From DATAWK01 sp036267255 (GTDB lineage Bacteria; Acidobacteriota; Terriglobia; Terriglobales; Acidobacteriaceae), in the NCBI GenBank assembly GCA_036267255.1, contig DATAWK010000043.1, forward strand, positions 434,001 to 498,000: 64,000 nt of DNA, in the 5' to 3' direction. The first letter of the stretch is position 1. The number at the start of each line of letters is the position of its first letter. This document shows positions 17,214-26,492 of this stretch, one piece after another. A program made the translations under genes and the position numbers. Under the pieces are notes generated by a model that saw nothing but the letters and a program-made list of their open reading frames with translations, made no database searches and was not told the DNA's origin.

Positions 17214-19325
17214 TCACGCGATGGCCGTTTTCAGGCCCGCTGTACGTGTAACCGAAAGCACGCTGATATCGTCTTCCTGGCCGAAGTTCTGTGCGGCTAT
17301 TGCCAGTTCGGCTGCGGTGATTGGCTTTTGCAGCATTTCGTTGACGCGTTCAAAACCGAAGAGTTCGCCATGCTCATTCTTGGCCTCCGCAATGCCGTCA
17401 GACATCATCATGAGTCTGTCGCCGGGATTAAGTTGAAAGTGCATCACGGAAAACTCTGCGTTCACCAGCATCCCCAGGGGCAGCGCGCCTTCCATTGGGA
17501 CTTCTTCTCCGTTGCGATACGGCGGCAGGTGCCCGGCATTGGCCAGGGTCACGCCGCCATCGGCGGTGATACGCAGCACCTGGCACGTGGCATGAGCATG
17601 GCCGCGCCCGCAGAGCCGCCGATTCAACATGTCAAGAATCTCCAAAGGATCGGTGGTGTGTGCGGCCTCGGTGCGAATCACTCCCACTAGCATCGCCACC
17701 AGCATTCCCGCCTGCAGACCGTGGCCGGTCACATCGCCGGCAACAATCAACACGCTGCCATCCGATGGTTGCGGAAGAATCTGGTAGAAGTCGCCGCCTA
17801 CTTCGCGTGCCGGACGATACTCGCTTTCGATGGTCAGCCCGGGAACCTGCGGCATATCTTCGGGAATTAAAACCTGCTGCACCTCCTGCGCCTGCTTCAC
17901 ATCCAGCGCCATCTCACGCTGGCGACGCACGGACAGCAGCATGCGGCGCAGCAGTAAAGCAAACATGGCTGCCACCAGGGCCAGGTCGGCAATCTGGCTT
18001 AGCGTGATTTGCACGCCGAACGGGAACCATGTTGTGCGGACGTGGAGAAGCCCCAACTCGCCCTCAAATTCCGCAATCCCCACCAGCACCACTGCAGGGA
18101 GCGCCAGCCATCCCTCTTGTCCCTGCTGCCGGATACCCCAGACAACGATCAGCACCAGCAGTAACAAGAACCATACCCGGATACCAAACGAAGCGAGGTA
18201 AAAGGCGTTGCTGACGGAATGCGGCACGACGCTAAAAAACAGGTCTTCTCCCAGCACTTTGGAGAGTGCATACAACAGCGTGAGCACGGCAATGGCTTTA
18301 GGCATCCAAGCCGGATGGCGCAACCGGAACCAGACCCACCACACCATAACCCATCCGCCCAGGATCAACGGACTGAGCAAACCATCCTGTATCAGGGCGC
18401 TTACAGTGCTGCTTTCGATCTCTGTCCAGACGGCGAAACTCAGGTTGGCAACGTAGATGGACGTCAGCAGAAGGACCGCAGCCAGCCACAGATACACTGG
18501 GTCGGAACGGTCGAACAGAGCCAGACCGCAGGCCACCAGGGCCAGCAGAAAGAACAGCTCGGCCTCGATGGCCGTGGACCCGTAACCACGAGCCAGTTCC
18601 AACCACGCCAGCTGATAGTGCGCTGCCACCACATTAGCCTCACCCAGCAACGGTGAGGTATGGAAACCGCCTGCATCCGGTTGCGATGCCAATGTGGAAG
18701 GCGCCATCCAGACGCGAAAGGCCAGCACCTGCATAACCGATCCATCACTGCCGCTCCCACCGGTCTTCGGTTGCGGCAGGGAAAACATCCGCGGCTGGGT
18801 AAAGTAGACCACTGGCCGTCGGCCTGAGCCGGGAAACTTGCCGAAGCTGCCCAGCAACACTCCGTTGGCAAACGCCTGATAGGCATCGTCCACATCCGCC
18901 GAACCAGCCAGCGCCAGTTTTTCTCCCGGCCGCACCGTCACCCGCACACGGATGCGATACCACGCGTAGCCCCAGTAACCCGGATGTCCCTTGGCCGCCC
19001 AGCCCGGAACGTAGCCCGAAAATCCAGCGTTGGGATCGATGCTCCCAGCCTTGGGCGTCAGGTCGACCGTTTCCCACTGGGAATCATCGAAGTTCGGACT
19101 GGCCCACTCCAGAGCGTTTGAACCCGGGGTCCGCGGCGAATCGCCAATGTGGAACTTCCACGGCCCATGCAAGGCCACCATCGCCTCCCCCAGCGTGATG
19201 CTCATGGCAGGCACAGGGATAGCCAGATCCGGCGAAGCTCTATCTGGCTGTGGCACATTCGACGCGAATACGCCTGCGGGCACAAGACCGATAAAGAGCA
19301 GGGCCAAAAGGATTCGCGTGCGCAT
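17214..19325 (-). CDS. Membrane SpoIIE-type PP2C phosphatase with an extracytoplasmic sensor
   Basis: 703 aa. A signal peptide (1-21) leads into an exported galactose-binding-like domain (about 45-220: LHGPWKFHIGD, WETVDLTPK, YAWYRIRVRVTV, FANGVLLGSFG). Then come about seven to eight membrane helices (about 235-465) and a cytosolic PPM/SpoIIE serine phosphatase (about 495-690). Metal and catalytic motifs are intact: EVGGDFYQ, AGDVTGHG, MSDGIAEA and QEDDISVL. Such proteins dephosphorylate anti-anti-sigma factors (RsbU-like) in partner switching. No anti-sigma partner is adjacent, so the target is unknown. The layout, a 7TM-like module between sensor and phosphatase, is common in acidobacteria. 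Confidence 0.88.
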   Translation of the reverse strand: MRTRILLALLFIGLVPAGVFASNVPQPDRASPDLAIPVPAMSITLGEAMVALHGPWKFHIGDSPRTPGSNALEWASPNFDDSQWETVDLTPKAGSIDPNAGFSGYVPGWAAKGHPGYWGYAWYRIRVRVTVRPGEKLALAGSADVDDAYQAFANGVLLGSFGKFPGSGRRPVVYFTQPRMFSLPQPKTGGSGSDGSVMQVLAFRVWMAPSTLASQPDAGGFHTSPLLGEANVVAAHYQLAWLELARGYGSTAIEAELFFLLALVACGLALFDRSDPVYLWLAAVLLLTSIYVANLSFAVWTEIESSTVSALIQDGLLSPLILGGWVMVWWVWFRLRHPAWMPKAIAVLTLLYALSKVLGEDLFFSVVPHSVSNAFYLASFGIRVWFLLLLVLIVVWGIRQQGQEGWLALPAVVLVGIAEFEGELGLLHVRTTWFPFGVQITLSQIADLALVAAMFALLLRRMLLSVRRQREMALDVKQAQEVQQVLIPEDMPQVPGLTIESEYRPAREVGGDFYQILPQPSDGSVLIVAGDVTGHGLQAGMLVAMLVGVIRTEAAHTTDPLEILDMLNRRLCGRGHAHATCQVLRITADGGVTLANAGHLPPYRNGEEVPMEGALPLGMLVNAEFSVMHFQLNPGDRLMMMSDGIAEAKNEHGELFGFERVNEMLQKPITAAELAIAAQNFGQEDDISVLSVTRTAGLKTAIA

Positions 19326-19360
19326 AGAAGCTCTCCAACAGGTGCACGCATTTTAGCAGG

Positions 19361-19739
19361 GGCACAGGTACGCGCATTTTTGCAGAAGCACTTTGGGTAC
19401 CGGACGGTGGATCCATTCGCCGCTAAAGAAACTTCGTTGCAGAGAAAGAAAAACGTGTAGATTCTTCGCAGAGGCCGACATTCACATACCAACAGGCCTA
19501 CGCTTTTGAAACGTTTTCACTTGACTTATTTTCTTTGTAACGATTAGGATGCTCCCGTCACAATGCAAGCGGTAGTGTTGAAACCATCTATTTGCTGTTT
19601 GTTTTCAGCTTTCCATTAAAACATATCTATCAACTGGTATCTCCCGCGGCTTTGAACCAGACTTCGGTTCGAAACCTTCCCCCCGGGCCCAAATCTGCAT
19701 GAGGATCTCGCTATCCGGCGGGTCCGAGAGGGAACGATC
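19361..19739. promoter_or_regulatory. Long leader of the lectin-like gene with a LacI-type site
   Basis: TGAAACGTTTTCA (19507-19519) is a near-perfect LacI-family (cre-like) dyad. It directly precedes TTGACT (19521-19526), a fair -35 with a TAGGAT-like -10 18 bp on, so a repressor there would block the promoter. The remaining roughly 190 bases before the ATG at 19740 are GC-rich and could form an RNA structure, but I cannot match a known riboswitch. No gene is seen in this stretch. Confidence 0.4.
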
Positions 19740-22430
19740 ATGAGAATTTCTGGATCAAGGCTTAGCCTGGTTGTCGCCGCGCTTGTCACGTTCGTTTTGT
19801 TGGCCGTTCCGCGAATGGCTGTGGCTCAGCAGGTAACGTATTACGACTTCGACACTCCACAAGCCAACCCAAACCAGGTGTCATATCAGTGTTCCATCAG
19901 CGCTCCCTCCAACCCGCTTTTCTGCTTCAATGATGGAACGGGTCAGTCAAGCAGCCCATCCTTCCTCGGCGATACCTATCCAGCCATTATTGATCCGCTG
20001 CAGACAGACAATCCCCCGGTCCAGAGTACGAATACCGCCGTGCAGCTTACCTTCTCTCAGACGAATCAGTCTTCGAGCATGTGGTTTTCCGTACCGCAGA
20101 AAGTCTCTAACGGATTCACTTCCTACTTCGCCTTCAAGATCACGCCGAACCCCAACAGCAGCGCAACTGCCGATGGCATTGCCTTCGTGATTCAGAACTC
20201 CGTAGGTGGCGGTACTGCAAGCGGTCTCGCATCAGTCTGCTCTGCGGTTGGTGCTGGGCCAAGCATCGTCGGTGTCGGCGGTGGCGGCTGCATCGGTTAT
20301 GGAGGCATTGACAACAGTCTCGCCATCGAATTTGATACTTTCCGCAATGCATGGGATCCGGACGACAACGGCTCTTCCCAGAACGACAATCACATTGCTG
20401 TGCAGAATTGCGGAGCTGGTCTGCCGAATTCGCCGGATCATACCGGTTCGTGCCTCGTGAATCTTACCGTCAACAACGCTCTTCAGACAGCCATCAACAG
20501 TCAGTTGCCCGTCACACTTGCAGATGGCAATGTACACCAGGTTGTCGTGATCTACAGCGGCCCGAACGAAACCGTTCCCAACCTGTTGCAGATTTACATT
20601 GACCCACCCTTTGTTCCCGGAACACATACGCCGACAGCAGCGGCCGTGCCAGTCATTTCAGGCGTCTACAACATCGCCGCCAACCTGAATCTGATGAACA
20701 GCGGCAGCGCGAACGATAGCGCCTATGTAGGATTCACCTCCGGGACAGGAGCCTCCTTCGAGCAGCATGAGCTGATGGCATGGACCTATACACCGCACAC
20801 CCCGGTGACCCAGCAGCAGCCGCTCAATCCTCCAGGACAGATCACAACATTTCCCTTTGGCTCTCACGTCTACGCCGTAACATATCCGCCGGATGCCTCG
20901 TCGACCTCAGGGATCAGCATGGTGGTGACGGCCAACACCATCTCCCCGACCCTGTTCACACAGTTGGTCAGCGGCGGCCCGTTCCAGGGTTCGCAATGCC
21001 AGGTGTACGACGAAACCGGTGGCAACTGTATCGTGTACTCCGTGTCGTGTGTCAACACGGCGACTAATACAGTTACAGCGTGTCCAGCAACCGACCCTTC
21101 GGACCCGATTCTCATTAAATCCGCTTTTAACAACTCCATTACGCCCGTCTCACCCGGATTCCTGCAGGGCGATCCTTTCTATAGTCAGGTGACTTCGATC
21201 AGCGGCGATGGCCAGACCGTGACCGTGACCTGTGCTGGAGAGTGTGCAGTCACGCCAAATCAAACCGTAACCCTGACTGGAAGTCAGCCCAATGTGTTCA
21301 ACGGCACCGTTACGGTGCTGACAGCGGACCCATCTGTACCGAACGTCTTTACTTTCGCCAGCAGTACAAGTGGAAGCGCTACAGGTGGTTACCTGACCTC
21401 CAACAATCTTCAGAATGTTTTCGTTTCCTATTCTCCGCAGCGCATCGACGGAACCGTAACAGGGAAAAACAGCCATTTCTCTGACTTTATTGTGACGTCC
21501 TTGACGAACGCTCCGACAACGCTCACCATTCTGGCGCCTGCGGCTCCGTATGGAGCAACCGCGCCCGTCACAGTTACGGCAACTTCTGGAAACGGCACGC
21601 CCACGGGTCCCGTGGTGCTGACCGTTGACGGCGGGGCGCCGCTGACGCAGCCGCTCTCCAATGGATCGACGGTCTTCGAGCTCACTGGACTGACTGCCGG
21701 CATGCACCAGCTCAGCGTCACCTATGCAGCGACGGGTGTCTTCCAGGGAACCATCACAACCGGGATCCTGACCGTCAATGCACCCGCGCCAAGTGCAAGC
21801 CTTTCGACCACCAGCCTGAACTTCGGAACGCTATACCTGGGCGCGATTCAGCTGCAATCCGTGACCCTGACGAACACCGGCACGGCCCCGTTGACCGTGA
21901 GTGTCCCCTTCCTGTCCGATGTGGGAAATGGAAACTCGAAAGAGTTCGTTGCGCTCAGTCTCTGTCCGAAGACTCTGGCAGTAGGCAAGTCTTGCAGTAT
22001 TTACGTGACCTTCATAGCCGGCCCGAACTACGGCTCGCAAACCGCAATCCTGGAGATCATGGACAGTGCTCCAAACTCTCCGCAATCTGTCAGCCTGTCT
22101 GCCAACGTGATCAATCCTCAGGCCAGCTTTAATCCGAGTTCGCTGAGCTTCGGGAAGCAGCCCGTCGGGACAACCAGCCAATCCACCGTAATGCTCAGCA
22201 ATCCCGGTGGAACATCGCTGGCGATATTGGGCATTAGTATCAGTGGATCGAATCCGGGAGATTTCAGCCAAACGAATAACTGTCCTGCATCGCTGGCGGT
22301 TGGCAAGAGTTGCGCGTTCACCGTCAGATTTACCCCGGCGCGGACCGGTACGCGATCGGCTTACATCAACGTGATGGACAATACGAAGAGCGGATCACAA
22401 CAGGTTACGCTCTCCGGAACCGGTAAATAG
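19740..22430 (+). CDS. Secreted lectin-like, Ig-repeat, choice-of-anchor-D protein
   Basis: 896 aa surface or secreted adhesin-like protein. A signal peptide (about 1-30, ending PRMAVAQQ) is followed by an L-type lectin-like sandwich (about 35-350). Its markers include GIAFVIQNS, the Gly-rich turn GVGGGGCIGYGG and SLAIEFDTFRNAWDPDDN, where Asp/Asn residues would bind calcium. Then comes a Big_3-type Ig repeat (TTLTILAPAAPYGATAPVTVTATSG). Two ASH/choice-of-anchor-D repeats close it (TTSLNFGTLYLGAIQLQSVTLTN and PSSLSFGKQPVGTTSQSTVMLSN, each with CxxxLAVGKSC). Carbohydrate binding is inferred from the fold only. Confidence 0.75.
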   Translation: MRISGSRLSLVVAALVTFVLLAVPRMAVAQQVTYYDFDTPQANPNQVSYQCSISAPSNPLFCFNDGTGQSSSPSFLGDTYPAIIDPLQTDNPPVQSTNTAVQLTFSQTNQSSSMWFSVPQKVSNGFTSYFAFKITPNPNSSATADGIAFVIQNSVGGGTASGLASVCSAVGAGPSIVGVGGGGCIGYGGIDNSLAIEFDTFRNAWDPDDNGSSQNDNHIAVQNCGAGLPNSPDHTGSCLVNLTVNNALQTAINSQLPVTLADGNVHQVVVIYSGPNETVPNLLQIYIDPPFVPGTHTPTAAAVPVISGVYNIAANLNLMNSGSANDSAYVGFTSGTGASFEQHELMAWTYTPHTPVTQQQPLNPPGQITTFPFGSHVYAVTYPPDASSTSGISMVVTANTISPTLFTQLVSGGPFQGSQCQVYDETGGNCIVYSVSCVNTATNTVTACPATDPSDPILIKSAFNNSITPVSPGFLQGDPFYSQVTSISGDGQTVTVTCAGECAVTPNQTVTLTGSQPNVFNGTVTVLTADPSVPNVFTFASSTSGSATGGYLTSNNLQNVFVSYSPQRIDGTVTGKNSHFSDFIVTSLTNAPTTLTILAPAAPYGATAPVTVTATSGNGTPTGPVVLTVDGGAPLTQPLSNGSTVFELTGLTAGMHQLSVTYAATGVFQGTITTGILTVNAPAPSASLSTTSLNFGTLYLGAIQLQSVTLTNTGTAPLTVSVPFLSDVGNGNSKEFVALSLCPKTLAVGKSCSIYVTFIAGPNYGSQTAILEIMDSAPNSPQSVSLSANVINPQASFNPSSLSFGKQPVGTTSQSTVMLSNPGGTSLAILGISISGSNPGDFSQTNNCPASLAVGKSCAFTVRFTPARTGTRSAYINVMDNTKSGSQQVTLSGTGK

Positions 22431-22491
22431 ACTGGCAATCATGCCATCTCGCCGTAGCTATATCGGTTCTCCAGATGCTGCGGATTGCTTC

Positions 22492-22523
22492 CGAGTAGCC
22501 TTTCCTCAAAGAAAGGCTACTCG
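22492..22523. terminator. Strong hairpin between convergent genes
   Basis: CGAGTAGCCTTTC (22492-22504) and GAAAGGCTACTCG (22511-22523) make a perfect 13-bp stem with a 6-base loop. It lies 60 bases after the lectin-like gene and 80 bases after the minus-strand GH18 gene, so it could end both. No long T tract follows. Confidence 0.6.
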
Positions 22524-22603
22524 TGAATCCTTTGCCCGATAGACACCTTCAGGAGAACCGGCCTGTAATCTTCGAGTGGTTCGATTCCCCGCCACAAATT
22601 CTG

Positions 22604-24745
22604 CTACGGCGCAGAGGTTTGGGCTGTAGCCCCGTTCGATGGAAGACTGTGCAGAAAAGAACCGATGGCATTGGACATTTGATAGTTGTCCCGTCGATCT
22701 GACTGAATGTTCCAAAACATGGCGCCGTTGAAATCCGGATAACCATGCGGACGCTGAAGTTTATATTCGCCTCCGGCGAAAGGCTTTCCCTGGATGAGGT
22801 AGCGCATGGCATTCTCGAGAGTCGGGATCTCGGATGGACCCGCCAGGAACCCGATGGCCACCTTTTCTGGCGGCAAAGGCGGGAAGAACGACTTTGGATC
22901 CCGCCCCACAGGAAACCCGTGAAGCAGCATCTCGGTCATCGCAACATAATAATCCGCTGTTTCCGGCATGTAATAGTTTCCATCTAACCCTCCGAGCGGT
23001 GGAGTGTTGTAATTCTGCACATCCACGAAAGAAAGAATGTCCCTGGTTCCGTAAATGACTGGAAGGAACGAGCCGAACTGACCGCCATAGACCTGCATGC
23101 CCGCTGGTACCTGGGGACCCTCTGGAACTTCCGCGATCATGAACTTTGGCCCGAAATGCCGCCGCATCTGCCGCATGGCGTCGATCAGGTTCACAACCGA
23201 AGGCGTAACCGGCTTCCGGAAATCGGTGTCTCCGGGATTCAGTATCAGAGAGGGAGTCTCCAGGTCGAGATCGACGCCATCAAAACCATACTCTTGCACG
23301 ATGGTAGAAACAGAGCTGACAAAATTATGAACATCCTCTGCCGTATTCAGTGTCACAACCTCGCCGCCACCCCCCAGTGAGATCAACACCTTTTTACCTT
23401 TGCTCTGCAGATACTCGATATCGGACTTGAACTGCTCTTTAGTTTGGCCGACCGGAGGCAGAAAATACAGCGTACTCGTCGAACCTTTTACTGGCGGGGC
23501 GAATGCCACGATCACGACATCCCACTGCGGGGAAACATCTCTGAGAGGAAACGTCGCGGCGCTACGGTAGCCTGCCCAATATCCAATCAACTCGTGTCCA
23601 TTGGGAGCTTGCGTTTCTGCAATCGGCGATGCGGTTGGAGCGGCATCGGATCTGTGCCTGCTCGAACAGGGTGCGGCGGCGCCAGTCAGTACCCGCGTAT
23701 CGGGAAAGCTGTAGGCTCCGTGGAACGTCCCGGGATCTGAGCTTTCGGAATACCACGGAAGCAAGGCAACATTCTCAAGATGGTATGTCGTGCCGTGCAT
23801 CGTCACGGGTGTTGTATTGGATATGGATGCACCGTCCGTGGGCTCTGCAAAGCGATACGAGCTGCCTTCCCCTCTGCCTCCGCAACCTCCGTTCTCTGGC
23901 TTCGACCAAGCTGGAAATCTATTCGGTTGCTGGCCTTGCAGCGGGTCGTTCATCCACTCTGCAATCTGCTCGGTAAGCGTTTGGATATCGGCATAGCGCG
24001 GCACAGCACCAGAATCCAGATAGGTTCCGAGAATAAATGCCTGTGCGGATTTCGACGAGGCGTCTGTATGCACGCCATACGCACCCCAGGAACAGCAAAC
24101 GGTAGCATCGTTGAGCGGATAGAACATCGCATTCTTTGTCACAGCGATGACGAGTTCCCCGGGCCCGATGTTTGTCTTTGCCAGTTGTTGAAACAGTTCT
24201 TTCTGTACAAATTCAAGATCGACAACCGCCAGGGAATGTCCCGTTCGCCTGGATGTCAGCACATACCCATCGCTCGCGGGAATGTCGATTTCCACGACAC
24301 GCGCTACGCGAGGATGTCCCAACAGCGTATGCCATCCCTTCGCATCGGTTTTTGAGCCGGCCTGCTTGAAAAACTCTGCGCGCTGCACGGCGTCCCCGTA
24401 CTGCGTGGTTCCCGTGGCAAAGGCATACTTTTCAAAGATCGGGGAGTGCACGACTTTCGATATATCTGGAGTCGCGTCGATGACCAGCTTCTTTCCAGAT
24501 TTGTCTGTATATCCGTCAAAAGCGAGTGCCACCGGCACAAGAACCGTAGGAATTGTCGTCGTCTCACCCAGTTCAGGCTTGCTGCCAGCTACGGTATAGG
24601 TGTATTGCTTGCCGCCAGCCGTAAAGGAACCTGTAAACGTCGGTACGGAAACCGCGGAAGCGGAGGACGCGGGCGCGTTCTGTGCAGCGCCCGAATGAAA
24701 AGCCAGAGAAAGACCAAGCAGCAGAAAAATAATTTTCAAGCGCAT
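22604..24745 (-). CDS. Secreted two-part protein with a C-terminal GH18 domain
   Basis: 713 aa, signal peptide 1-22 (FLLLGLSLAFHSGAAQ). The C-terminal half (about 383-700) is a GH18 barrel: LIGYWAGYRS, KKVLISLGGGG, the catalytic FDGVDLDLE motif (488-496, Glu496), and a terminal GAMFWNIQSDRRDN strand. This is close to fungal-type and bacterial chitinases of the chiC type. The N-terminal half (about 35-350) is a separate domain I do not recognise, with LVIAVTKNAMFYPLNDATVCCSWGAYG and the paired GGCGGRGEG. A substrate-binding or protease-like role is possible. The gene is transcribed opposite to the lectin-like gene. Confidence 0.82.
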   Translation of the reverse strand: MRLKIIFLLLGLSLAFHSGAAQNAPASSASAVSVPTFTGSFTAGGKQYTYTVAGSKPELGETTTIPTVLVPVALAFDGYTDKSGKKLVIDATPDISKVVHSPIFEKYAFATGTTQYGDAVQRAEFFKQAGSKTDAKGWHTLLGHPRVARVVEIDIPASDGYVLTSRRTGHSLAVVDLEFVQKELFQQLAKTNIGPGELVIAVTKNAMFYPLNDATVCCSWGAYGVHTDASSKSAQAFILGTYLDSGAVPRYADIQTLTEQIAEWMNDPLQGQQPNRFPAWSKPENGGCGGRGEGSSYRFAEPTDGASISNTTPVTMHGTTYHLENVALLPWYSESSDPGTFHGAYSFPDTRVLTGAAAPCSSRHRSDAAPTASPIAETQAPNGHELIGYWAGYRSAATFPLRDVSPQWDVVIVAFAPPVKGSTSTLYFLPPVGQTKEQFKSDIEYLQSKGKKVLISLGGGGEVVTLNTAEDVHNFVSSVSTIVQEYGFDGVDLDLETPSLILNPGDTDFRKPVTPSVVNLIDAMRQMRRHFGPKFMIAEVPEGPQVPAGMQVYGGQFGSFLPVIYGTRDILSFVDVQNYNTPPLGGLDGNYYMPETADYYVAMTEMLLHGFPVGRDPKSFFPPLPPEKVAIGFLAGPSEIPTLENAMRYLIQGKPFAGGEYKLQRPHGYPDFNGAMFWNIQSDRRDNYQMSNAIGSFLHSLPSNGATAQTSAP

Positions 24746-24818
24746 AGCGAGAACCTCATGCTCGTTTTTTTAGTGTATAACCTCCAGTCCGCTCATCCAG
24801 CGTGTACACATGGCGATC

Positions 24819-25502
24819 TCACTTGCCCTTATATTCCTGAAAGAGTTCGGGGTATTCCTTTTTCAGTGCTTCGATCTTTGGCCGATCGCAAACCATAATG
24901 TAAGGATTGTCCGGATTTTTCAGTGCGTAGTCCTGGTGGTAGGACTCGGCATCATAAAACATATCCAGGGGCACCACCTGAGTCACGATCGGTTTCGAAA
25001 ACACCTTTGCAGCGTCCAGCTGCGCAATATAGGCGTTGCTGATCCTCTTTTGTTCTTTATTCGTGTAGAAGATTACCGACCGGTACGACGGACCAATGTC
25101 CGGCCCCTGACGATTGAGTTGCGTTGGATCGTGGGCCACTGAGAAAAATATTTGCAGTAGTTTTCCATAGGTAATCTTCGACGGGTCATACACCACCCGT
25201 ACAGACTCTGCGTGCCCGGTATTTTCCCGTGAGACCTGATCGTATGTTGCTGTTTCTTCAGAACCACCCGAATATCCGGCAGTTGTGGCCAACACGCCTT
25301 TCACGCGTTCAAACACGGATTGAGTACCCCAGAAACACCCCCCGGCAAAGATGGCTGTCTGTCTGCCTGGCTTTTGTGCGAGTGCGGCATCGATCGTGGG
25401 AGCTGGAATGGGTCCTTTGCTGGCCGCTCTACAGCCGACGCAGAGAATAAAGGCAAACAAGATCGTAAAGAGGATGCTGCGCGTTACACGAGAATCTGGC
25501 AT
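24819..25502 (-). CDS. msrA: Peptide methionine sulfoxide reductase A, exported
   Basis: Reduces the S epimer of methionine sulfoxide in proteins. The catalytic FAGGCFWGTQ motif has Cys56, and the family blocks TAGYSGG, ENTGHAESVRVVYDP, DPTQLNRQGPDIGPSYRS and AESYHQDYALKNP are present. An N-terminal hydrophobic segment (SILFTILFAFILCVGC) with a lipobox-like CVGC at 21-24 indicates export, probably as a lipoprotein. A plausible ECF promoter (TAACTCC-N15-TCTTA) lies 38 bp upstream on the minus strand, related to the promoter of the bufferin operon nearby. Confidence 0.92.
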   Translation of the reverse strand: MPDSRVTRSILFTILFAFILCVGCRAASKGPIPAPTIDAALAQKPGRQTAIFAGGCFWGTQSVFERVKGVLATTAGYSGGSEETATYDQVSRENTGHAESVRVVYDPSKITYGKLLQIFFSVAHDPTQLNRQGPDIGPSYRSVIFYTNKEQKRISNAYIAQLDAAKVFSKPIVTQVVPLDMFYDAESYHQDYALKNPDNPYIMVCDRPKIEALKKEYPELFQEYKGK

Positions 25503-25540
25503 GAAAACCTCACATTGCTTATGTAAAAACTACTCCTTAC

Positions 25541-25568
25541 TAAGACGCATTTACGCGGTTGGAGTTAC
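25541..25568 (-). promoter_or_regulatory. Candidate ECF promoter of msrA
   Basis: On the minus strand GTAACTCC (25568 to 25561) and TCTTA (25545 to 25541) are 15 bp apart, 38 bp from the msrA ATG. It resembles the bufferin promoter (TAACCAA-N15-TCTAA) but matches less exactly. Confidence 0.4.
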
Positions 25569-25721
25569 AGCCGAAATCCACACGCAGCATCCTAACCCAT
25601 TTTGATCGCTGACGACGGCTACGCGAAGACTGACATAGCGCGATTCTTATCTGTTTCTTAGAGAGAATTTTCTCAGGTTCCGGGCTACATACATGCAATG
25701 CTGAAAGCTATTCTGACTGTG

Positions 25722-25750
25722 GTAACCAAATTGTGTATTTTCGACTCTAA
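25722..25750 (+). promoter_or_regulatory. Candidate ECF promoter of the small membrane protein
   Basis: GTAACCAA (25722-25729) and TCTAA (25746-25750), 16 bp apart, match the bufferin-operon promoter in both boxes. It is 61 bp before the ATG at 25812. Confidence 0.55.
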
Positions 25751-25811
25751 TGTGTGGCAACATGCCTTTTGGTTGAGCTGAAACCTAAGCACGAGAGAGA
25801 TAGCTATTTCC

Positions 25812-26255
25812 ATGAATCCAATCCCGTCAGAATCAACCTCAGCGTCTCCCACTGCGGCAACTCCGCGAATGTGGGCCGTCAGCTTCACCAGTCTGCTCTT
25901 TATTTTGTTACAAAGCGCATGTACGGCGGCCATCGTGTTCGGCGGTTTCAGCACCGTACTTGGCTTGGGGTCGTTGGCTGCTGCCCTCGGCCTCACCAGG
26001 CTCACGGGTCGATTCCATTCCGATGCGATCCGCATCCCCATGATGGTCCTTGCCCTGGCCGGCTCGCTGATCAATCTCTATGTACTCTGGCGGGTACGGG
26101 CCTTGCGCGCCCGGCCTGCATCCCAGTGGCGCGTTCGTCCTGTGACTTCAAGACAACGCCGGGCTGAACTGTTTCAGCTTTCCCTCTCCATCATCACGAT
26201 CCTTCTGGTCCTGGCTGAGGGGATTGCGCATCAGGCAATGTATCACGTCCGTTAG
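25812..26255 (+). CDS. Small integral membrane protein, unknown
   Basis: 147 aa. After a polar N-terminus (MNPIPSESTSASPTAATPR) there are probably four hydrophobic segments: MWAVSFTSLLFILLQSACTAAIVFGG, STVLGLGSLAAALG, IPMMVLALAGSLINLYVLWRV and LFQLSLSIITILLVLAEGIAH. A basic cytosolic loop (RVRALRARPASQWRVR) lies between the last two. I do not recognise the family. Its likely ECF promoter matches that of the bufferin operon, which begins 240 bp downstream in the same direction, so a role in the same stress response is plausible. Confidence 0.7.
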   Translation: MNPIPSESTSASPTAATPRMWAVSFTSLLFILLQSACTAAIVFGGFSTVLGLGSLAAALGLTRLTGRFHSDAIRIPMMVLALAGSLINLYVLWRVRALRARPASQWRVRPVTSRQRRAELFQLSLSIITILLVLAEGIAHQAMYHVR

Positions 26256-26411
26256 GGGGATCTTGCGGTGTTTTCCGTTATCGGAAGGCTCCAGGCTGCC
26301 AGTTCCACATCAAATTTTCCATTACCAAAATGGACGATTTTCCAGAGAAAATAGACCGTATTTCCCTCTGAGAGGGATACTAAGGTTAGTTGCAGAATTT
26401 TTCCGATTCTT

Positions 26412-26439
26412 GTAACCAATCTGACATCCAAGGTTCTAA
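26412..26439 (+). promoter_or_regulatory. Candidate ECF promoter of the bufferin operon
   Basis: GTAACCAA (26412-26419) and TCTAA (26435-26439) are 15 bp apart, 53 bp before the precursor ATG. It is probably read by the ECF sigma factor encoded at the end of the operon. From memory, the Caulobacter SigF promoter, which drives a bufferin operon, also has a GTAACC -35 box. The rest of 26256-26411 shows no gene. Confidence 0.6.
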
Positions 26440-26492
26440 CGTTGTACAGGTAGTACCAGATTTACGAGTCTGAAAACCCAGGAGGATTCAAA

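Noticed and set aside
19620..19739. Known riboswitch in the leader of the lectin-like gene
   Set aside because: GC-rich and foldable, but I could not match any conserved riboswitch core by eye.
22570..22600. tRNA-like T-loop (GGTTCGATTCC)
   Set aside because: The 5-bp stem around the loop does not pair and no anticodon or D arm is present; the stretch is the space before and the end of the GH18 gene.
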